Below, one piece after another: positions 6,458-10,743 of a stretch of DNA of 10,743 nt. The stretch covers positions 1-10,743 of the forward strand of contig JALUTE010000313.1 in NCBI GenBank assembly GCA_027058255.1. The letters run 5' to 3'. Within the stretch, counting starts at the first letter, position 1. Each line of letters opens with the position of its first letter. The translations under genes were made by a program, and so were the position numbers. Origin of the DNA: Methyloligella sp. GTDB taxonomy: Bacteria; Pseudomonadota; Alphaproteobacteria; Rhizobiales; JALUTE01. The notes under the pieces were generated by a model, which saw nothing but the letters and a program-made list of their open reading frames with translations, was not told the DNA's origin and did no database searches.

Positions 6458-6880
6458 ATGTCCCAGTCCCCACCCAAGCACGGCGACGTCTGGTGGACCG
6501 AGCTGATGACGCGCACGCCGGAAGGGGCGAGCGCCTTCTATTGCGACCTGTTCGGCTGGACCGCCAGGGTCGTGAGCATGCAGGCCGTGGGCGAGCCATC
6601 GACGGCAGGCGAGCTGGCTTATACGCTGTTCATGGTGGACGGAAACCCGCAATGCGGCGCCTTCACGATGACAAATGGCGAGTTCGAGGGCGTGCCGCCG
6701 CACTGGTTCAGCTATTTCGCGGTCGACGATGTCGATGCGGCCTGCGAGAAGGTGGTGGCTTTGGGCGGCAGGGTTCTGAAATCTCCCTTCGAGATCAAGG
6801 GAACGGGCCGGATCGCCATCGTCCAGGACCCGGAAGGCGCCGTTTTCGGCATCGGCCAGGCGGCGGCTATGAACGAATAG
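6458..6880 (+). CDS. VOC family (glyoxalase/bleomycin-resistance-like) protein
   Basis: A complete 140-residue protein with one vicinal-oxygen-chelate domain made of two beta-alpha-beta-beta-beta modules. The first module has GDVWWTELMTRTPEGASAFY (9-28) then CDLFGW (29-34), the common start of the bacterial 'C-x-E-L-T--P--A--FY--LFGW' subgroup. The second has PPHWFSYFAVDDVDAACEKV (80-99), GGRVLKSPFEI (103-113) and IVQDPEGAVFGI (121-132). H82 and E15 could be metal ligands. These proteins act as dimers, and members include lyases, dioxygenases and drug-binding proteins, so the substrate cannot be told from sequence. ATG 6458 is chosen for GAGGAG at 6443-6448, 9 nt upstream. It lies 80 bp after the EF-G-like gene on the same strand, but no functional link is evident. 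Confidence 0.88.
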   Translation: MSQSPPKHGDVWWTELMTRTPEGASAFYCDLFGWTARVVSMQAVGEPSTAGELAYTLFMVDGNPQCGAFTMTNGEFEGVPPHWFSYFAVDDVDAACEKVVALGGRVLKSPFEIKGTGRIAIVQDPEGAVFGIGQAAAMNE

Positions 6881-7238
6881 GCAGTCATTCCCTCGCTGCA
6901 ACCGAAAACGCCTCCGGAGCGTATGAAACATGTCGGGCGGGGGCGGGGCAGCGCGGCCAAAGGGCTCGTGCGCGACATATCCGTGCGCATGGGTGCGCCG
7001 TGCATGCCCCGCATCTCGGCCGGTAGCGTGTCGGCGATGGCGGCCCGCCCCCGATGCGTTCGCCCCCGTTCTCGCGCGAATGTGAGTTGCGTGGCGCGAA
7101 GCCCTTCGGCTGGATTTGCGCGCGGCCCGGAACGCCGGGAAAGGGCCGGATAACAAGGACGGCCGCGATGGCACGCGAAGGCACGCGATGGCACAAGCGC
7201 GGCCGGGACAGCCAGGACAGGAAAAGGACGAAAGACCC
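6881..7238 (+). other. Gene-free spacer upstream of msrP
   Basis: No coding region is supported in these 358 bp; open frames on both strands are Arg/Ala/Pro-rich, typical of GC-rich non-coding DNA. The 8-bp palindrome CTCCGGAG near 6911, flanked by ACGC and CGT, lies close to the end of the VOC gene and could form a weak stem. Near the right end is a three-unit 10-bp tandem repeat (7165-7194). I see no convincing promoter, although msrP should be transcribed from here. Confidence 0.5.
7165..7194 (+). repeat. Three tandem 10-bp units
   Basis: GCGATGGCAC (7165-7174), GCGAAGGCAC (7175-7184) and GCGATGGCAC (7185-7194) are adjacent with a single mismatch in the middle unit. The array ends 44 bp before the msrP start codon. 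It could be a slippage array or a row of helically phased binding sites (about one turn each). Confidence 0.7.
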
Positions 7239-8216
7239 ATGCTCATCAAACGCCCGCGCGGCTGGGAGATCGCGGAAGCGCTCGCCACGCCTGAGGACGT
7301 GTTCCTGAATCGCCGCGCCCTCATCAAGGGGGCGGGCTCCATCGCCGCGGCCGGTGTCATCGGCGCGGCCCTGCCCGCGGAGCTGGCGCTTGCCAGGGCG
7401 GACGAGCGCACGGTCTGGGCGAAATACTACCCTGGCAAGCGCAATCCGAAATACAAGCCCGGTCGGCCCATCACGCCCGAGGACATCAACGCCGCCTACA
7501 ACAATTTCTACGAGTTCGGATCGCACAAGCAGATTTCGCGCGCCGCCCAGGCGCTGAAGGTGCGCCCCTGGACCATCCGCATCGACGGTCTGGTGGAAAA
7601 GCCCTTCATCCTCGATTTCGACGACCTCCTCAAGAAGGTCTCCATCGAGGAGCGGCTCTATCGCCATCGCTGCGTCGAGGCCTGGTCCATGACGGTGCCC
7701 TGGTCCGGCTTCCCGATGGCCGATCTCGTCCGTCTTGCCCGACCGCTCTCCTCGGCCCGGTTCGTGCGCATGGAGACCTTCGTGGACAAGAAGGTTGCGC
7801 GCGGCCAGCTCGCCCACTGGTATCCCTGGCCCTATGTGGAGGGCGTGACCATGGCGGAGGCCATGAACGCGCTCGCCTTCATGGTGACCGGGGCCTATGG
7901 CAAGCCGCTGCACAAGCAGTTCGGCGCGCCCATCCGCCTGCACCTGCCGTGGAAATACGGCTTCAAGTCCATCAAGTCGATCGTGCGGGTGAGCTTCACC
8001 GACAAGCGGCCGAAGAGCTTCTGGGAGACGGTGCAGGGCCGGGAATACGGCTTCTGGGCGAATGTGAACCCGAAAGTGCCGCATCCGCGCTGGAGCCAGG
8101 CCACCGAGCGCGTGCTCGGCACGGATGAGCGGGTGCCGACCCGCATCTACAACGGCTATGGCCCGTGGGTCGCCCATCTCTACAAGAACATGAAGGGCGA
8201 GCGCCTGTTCATGTAG
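7239..8216 (+). CDS. msrP: Protein-methionine-sulfoxide reductase catalytic subunit MsrP (YedY), Tat-exported
   Basis: MsrP is a periplasmic molybdopterin enzyme of the sulfite oxidase fold that reduces methionine sulfoxide in oxidised envelope proteins, with electrons from the haem membrane protein MsrQ. The 325-residue length fits the family. A twin-arginine signal lies at 23-52: LNRRALIKGAG (R25, R26, K30), a hydrophobic stretch, and probable cleavage after ALA. The cofactor domain has the hallmark YRHRCVEAWSMTVPWSGFPM, with C145 as the molybdenum ligand. Further on come MVTGAYGKPL, GAPIRLHLPWKYGFKSIKSI and the C-terminal region with WSQATERVLG and TRIYNGYG. ATG 7239 is chosen because it gives the family N-terminus MLIKRPRGWEI; an AAAAGGA lies about 9 nt upstream. 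The gene faces the moeA-moaC cofactor genes, and its stop lies 24 bp from the moeA stop. No msrQ follows, so the partner must be elsewhere or replaced. Confidence 0.95.
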   Translation: MLIKRPRGWEIAEALATPEDVFLNRRALIKGAGSIAAAGVIGAALPAELALARADERTVWAKYYPGKRNPKYKPGRPITPEDINAAYNNFYEFGSHKQISRAAQALKVRPWTIRIDGLVEKPFILDFDDLLKKVSIEERLYRHRCVEAWSMTVPWSGFPMADLVRLARPLSSARFVRMETFVDKKVARGQLAHWYPWPYVEGVTMAEAMNALAFMVTGAYGKPLHKQFGAPIRLHLPWKYGFKSIKSIVRVSFTDKRPKSFWETVQGREYGFWANVNPKVPHPRWSQATERVLGTDERVPTRIYNGYGPWVAHLYKNMKGERLFM

Positions 8217-8240
8217 GGCGGCGGTTTCCTCTCCGGGCGA
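8217..8240. other. Convergent gap between msrP and moeA
   Basis: Only 24 bp separate the two stop codons and no stem-loop with a T-run is seen for either strand. The two transcripts therefore probably overlap at their 3' ends. Confidence 0.5.
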
Positions 8241-9506
8241 TCAGAAATCGAGGGGCAGGATGGGCACCTCGGCGCCAGCCTCGAGCGCCGGCGCGTGCGG
8301 CGGGCGGACGATCAGGCAGTCGGCCTGGGCAAGGCGCGTCATCAGGGCGCTGTCCTGGCTGTCCGTGGGCGTGACGCGGCGCCGGCCCTCGCCGTCGGTC
8401 TCGCTGGTGGCGCGCATATAGTGCTGACGGGGGCCGTTCTCGGGCAAGGGCGCGGCGAGGATGGCGCGCCGGGTGCCACTCGCGTGAGAGGCGTCCGCCG
8501 GCCGGCCCGTGAGGCGCGCGATCAGCGGCACGGCGAAGATACGGGCGCAGATCATCGCCGAGACCGGGTTTCCGGGTACGCCGATGACCCGCTGGCCCGC
8601 GCCATGGCCCGGTGCGCGGCCCGGCCCGCCGGTCGTGAGACGGCCATACATCAGCGGCTTGCCGGGCCGCATGGCAATGCGCCAGAAGGCGAGATCCATG
8701 CCCCGCGCCTTGAGTGCGTCCTGCACGAGATCGTGCTCGCCCACCGAGGCCCCGCCAATGGTGAGCAGGATGTCCGCGCCTTCGGCCGCCGCGATATGGG
8801 CGTCCAGGCTCTCGCGCGTATCGCGGGCGATGCCGAGAAGGCGCGGCTCGGCGCCAGCGGCGGCGAGCATGGCCGCGAGCCCGTAAGGGATCGAGGACAC
8901 GATCTGGTCGGCCCGCGGCGTCTCGCCCGGCATGACCAGCTCGTCCCCCGTTGCGAGAATGGCGACCACGGGTCGGCGCACCACGGACAGGCGGCCATGG
9001 CCCATGGCGGCGGCAAGGGTGAGATGGCGGCTCTCCAGTACGAGGCCGGCCTCGAGGAGCACCGCGCCTTGCGTGAAGTCCATGCCGCGCGGGCGGATCG
9101 CCGTGCCCTTCGCTACGGCCTCGAGAATGGTGACGCGCCCTCCCTCCCGGCGGGTCTTTTCCTGCATCACCACCGTGTCGGCGCCCTCGGGCACCGGCGC
9201 GCCCGTGAAGATGCGCGCCGCCTCGCCCGGGCCGATGGCGCGCCCGAGGCCATGGCCCGCGGCCGCCTCGCCGACAATGGCAAGGCTCGCGGGGGTCTCG
9301 GCAATATCGGCCGCGCGCAGCGCATAGCCGTCCATGGCGGAGGCATCGAATGGGGGCTGGGTGAGTTTCGCTTCCAGATCCGCCGCGAGGGTGCGCCGGT
9401 GCGCGTCCATGAGCGAGACCGTCTCGCGCTCCAGAGGCTGCGCATCGGCCAGGATGCGCGCAAGCGCCTCCTCCACGGGGAGCAGCGGTTGCGCACGGTC
9501 AGTCAT
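8241..9506 (-). CDS. moeA: Molybdopterin molybdenumtransferase MoeA
   Basis: MoeA inserts molybdenum into adenylylated molybdopterin, the last common step in making the molybdenum cofactor in the cytosol. The 421 residues are close to the E. coli protein (411). Motifs include PPFDASAMDGYALR (51-64; D59 matches the E. coli active-site aspartate), FTGAPVPEGADTVVMQE, ILATGDEL, then TIGGASVGEHDLV in the MogA-like domain. MRPGKPLMYG and VIGVPGNPVSAM follow, and the C-terminal beta-barrel domain ends ILPLDF. The start is taken as ATG 9506, which has GAGG 9 nt upstream; ATG 9515 would add MAG but sits directly against that GAGG. The frame stays open to 9686, but only inside moaC. The gene overlaps the moaC end by 8 nt (ATGACTGA), implying coupled translation. 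MsrP, a user of the cofactor, is encoded convergently next door. Confidence 0.96.
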   Translation of the reverse strand: MTDRAQPLLPVEEALARILADAQPLERETVSLMDAHRRTLAADLEAKLTQPPFDASAMDGYALRAADIAETPASLAIVGEAAAGHGLGRAIGPGEAARIFTGAPVPEGADTVVMQEKTRREGGRVTILEAVAKGTAIRPRGMDFTQGAVLLEAGLVLESRHLTLAAAMGHGRLSVVRRPVVAILATGDELVMPGETPRADQIVSSIPYGLAAMLAAAGAEPRLLGIARDTRESLDAHIAAAEGADILLTIGGASVGEHDLVQDALKARGMDLAFWRIAMRPGKPLMYGRLTTGGPGRAPGHGAGQRVIGVPGNPVSAMICARIFAVPLIARLTGRPADASHASGTRRAILAAPLPENGPRQHYMRATSETDGEGRRRVTPTDSQDSALMTRLAQADCLIVRPPHAPALEAGAEVPILPLDF

Positions 9507-10020
9507 GCCCGCCATCCTCGGCGCGCCAGTGGCCGGACCGGCCGCCCGATTTCTCGATGAGCCGGATATCCATGAAGCGCATGCCCCGGTCCACGGCCTT
9601 GAGCATGTCGTAGATGGTGAGGCAGGCGATGGAGACGGCGGTGAGCGCCTCCATCTCGACCCCCGTCTGCCCCGTGACCCGCACACGCGCCGTCACGCGG
9701 ATGCCCGCCGGTGCCTCGCTCGGCGCGAAGGCGACCTCGGCCTTGGTGATGGCGAGGGGGTGGCAGAGCGGGATGAGCTCGGAGGTGCGTTTGGCGGCCA
9801 TGATGCCGGCGATGCGCGCCGTGGCGAGCACATCGCCCTTTTTCGCCGTGCCCGAGCGCAAGATGGCGAGGGTCTCGGGGGCCATGGCGACGAAGCCCTC
9901 GGCCACCGCCTCGCGGGCGGTGACGGCCTTCTCCGACACGTCCACCATGCGCGCCGCGCCCTCGGAGTCGAGATGGGTCAGCGTCCTGCCGCCCTTCGCA
10001 TGCTCGTCCGTCTCGCTCAT
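9499..10020 (-). CDS. moaC: Cyclic pyranopterin monophosphate synthase MoaC
   Basis: MoaC acts after MoaA, turning 3',8-cyclo-7,8-dihydro-GTP into cyclic pyranopterin monophosphate, an early step of molybdenum cofactor synthesis. The protein has 173 residues (E. coli 161), with an N-terminal extension of about 10. It shows MVDVSEKAVTAREA (25-38), KKGDVLATARIAGIMAAKRT (60-79), ELIPLCHPLAITKAEV (81-96), TGQTGVEMEALTAVSIACLT (116-135) and IYDMLKAVDRGM (136-147). The catalytic K61, D138 and K141 correspond to K51, D128 and K131 of E. coli. ATG 10020 is chosen for GAGG 8 nt upstream and because earlier in-frame starts would enter trpC. It lies 34 nt after the trpC stop and overlaps moeA by 8 nt, so the three genes form one unit, an order well known in alphaproteobacteria. 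Confidence 0.96.
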   Translation of the reverse strand: MSETDEHAKGGRTLTHLDSEGAARMVDVSEKAVTAREAVAEGFVAMAPETLAILRSGTAKKGDVLATARIAGIMAAKRTSELIPLCHPLAITKAEVAFAPSEAPAGIRVTARVRVTGQTGVEMEALTAVSIACLTIYDMLKAVDRGMRFMDIRLIEKSGGRSGHWRAEDGGHD

Positions 10021-10054
10021 GCCGTCCGCCTCGCTCGTCCCGCGTCCCTCGCGC

Positions 10055-10743
10055 TCATGGCTGGCCCGCTTCGCTCTGCGCATCCGCGCCGGTGAACAGC
10101 GCGCGTGTTGCCGCTGCCACATCGCGCTGGCGCATCAGGCTCTCGCCGACGAGAAAGGCGCGCACGCCCGACCGCGCGAGCCGCTCGAGATCGCCGCGGG
10201 TCGAGATGCCGCTTTCCGAGATGACGAGCGGTCCGGGCGGAATGCCCTCTGCCAGGCGCTCGGTGGTCTCCAGCCGGGTCTCGAAGGTCTTGAGATCGCG
10301 ATTGTTGATGCCGATCATGTGGGCGCCGAGGCCAAGGGCCCGGTCGCGCTCGGCCTCGTCATGCACCTCGATGAGCGCTGTCATGCCCCAATGCTCGGCC
10401 GCGTCCTTGAGCTCGCCGGCGAGCGTGTCGTCCACGGCGGCGAGAATGACGAGGATGCAGTCCGCGCCCCAGGCCCGCGCCTCGACCACCTGATAGGGGT
10501 CGATCATGAAATCCTTGCGCAGGACGGGAAGGCTCGCCGCCTCGCGCGCCGCGGTCAGATAGTCTGGCGCGCCCTGGAAGGACGGCGCGTCGGTGAGAAC
10601 GGAGAGGCACTGGGCGCCGCCCGCCTCATAGGCGCGGGCGAGGGTCGCCGGGTCGAAATCGGCGCGAATGAGGCCCCTAGAGGGGCTCGCCTTCTTGATC
10701 TCGGCAATGAGCGCGAAGCCGCCCGCCACGACCCGGTTGGCGA
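10055..10743 (-). CDS. trpC: Indole-3-glycerol-phosphate synthase, C-terminal part (runs off right edge)
   Basis: TrpC closes the indole ring, converting carboxyphenylamino-deoxyribulose phosphate to indole-3-glycerol phosphate in tryptophan synthesis. The window holds 228 residues of a (beta/alpha)8 barrel; about 40 N-terminal residues lie beyond base 10743. Visible motifs are ALIAEIKKASPSRGLIR, with catalytic and phosphate-site residues, then SVLTDAPSFQG, PVLRKDFMIDPYQV (catalytic Lys), CILVILAAVDD, ALIEVHDEAE, MIGINNRDLKTFE, VISESGIS and AFLVGESLMR. A GTG at 10729 is an internal codon, not the start, since coding continues upstream of it in frame as ANRVVAGGFAL. The gene is monofunctional at this end, with no fused TrpF. 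moaC follows 34 nt downstream. Confidence 0.95.
   Translation of the reverse strand, partial: ANRVVAGGFALIAEIKKASPSRGLIRADFDPATLARAYEAGGAQCLSVLTDAPSFQGAPDYLTAAREAASLPVLRKDFMIDPYQVVEARAWGADCILVILAAVDDTLAGELKDAAEHWGMTALIEVHDEAERDRALGLGAHMIGINNRDLKTFETRLETTERLAEGIPPGPLVISESGISTRGDLERLARSGVRAFLVGESLMRQRDVAAATRALFTGADAQSEAGQP

Noticed and set aside
6712..7194. Minus-strand frame over the spacer before msrP
   Set aside because: Composition is Arg/Pro/Ala-rich and it overlaps the VOC gene antisense. No motif or Shine-Dalgarno was seen.
8295..9560. 421-codon plus-strand frame
   Set aside because: It is antisense to moeA, which has strong family motifs.

Overview
The window is GC-rich chromosomal DNA. 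Its gene content and gene order point to an alphaproteobacterium, most likely of the Hyphomicrobiales (Rhizobiales). The signs are a glycine-dependent (Shemin) 5-aminolevulinate synthase, a trpC-moaC-moeA cluster, an alphaproteobacterial type of EF-G-like GTPase, and a Tat-exported MsrP. No rRNA, tRNA, CRISPR array or intact mobile element was seen.

Layout from left to right. (1) Bases 1-703, minus strand: the N-terminal 234 residues of an isovaleryl-CoA dehydrogenase (leucine breakdown), running off the left edge. (2) A 120-bp divergent spacer with a 10-bp direct repeat. (3) 824-2104, plus: an orphan exported coiled-coil protein of unknown function. (4) 2338-3549, plus: hemA, first step of haem synthesis, behind a 233-bp leader holding a perfect TATAAT and two inverted repeats. 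(5) 3583-3988, plus: the decayed remains of a two-gene toxin-antitoxin module. A DUF433-type antitoxin is broken by a 5-bp tandem duplication, and overlaps by ATGA a truncated DUF5615 (PIN-like) toxin. Standard ORF calling misses this pair. (6) 3989-4328: a GC-rich spacer with two copies of a small hairpin motif. (7) 4329-6377, plus: an EF-G-like translational GTPase whose G3 motif lacks the usual catalytic histidine. (8) 6458-6880, plus: a single-domain VOC (glyoxalase-like) protein. (9) 6881-7238: a gene-free spacer with a 3 x 10-bp tandem repeat. (10) 7239-8216, plus: msrP, a periplasmic molybdoenzyme that repairs oxidised methionines. (11) 8241-10743, minus: moeA, moaC and the 3' part of trpC, transcribed as one unit towards msrP.

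How the genes relate. moaC and moeA make the molybdenum cofactor that MsrP needs, and the two transcription units converge with only 24 bp between stop codons. The usual membrane partner of MsrP (MsrQ) is not next to it. The other genes are housekeeping or orphan loci with no evident shared pathway. The main unusual points are the toxin-antitoxin fossil behind hemA, the EF-G paralogue with a changed G domain, the secreted coiled-coil orphan, and several short repeats in the spacers.
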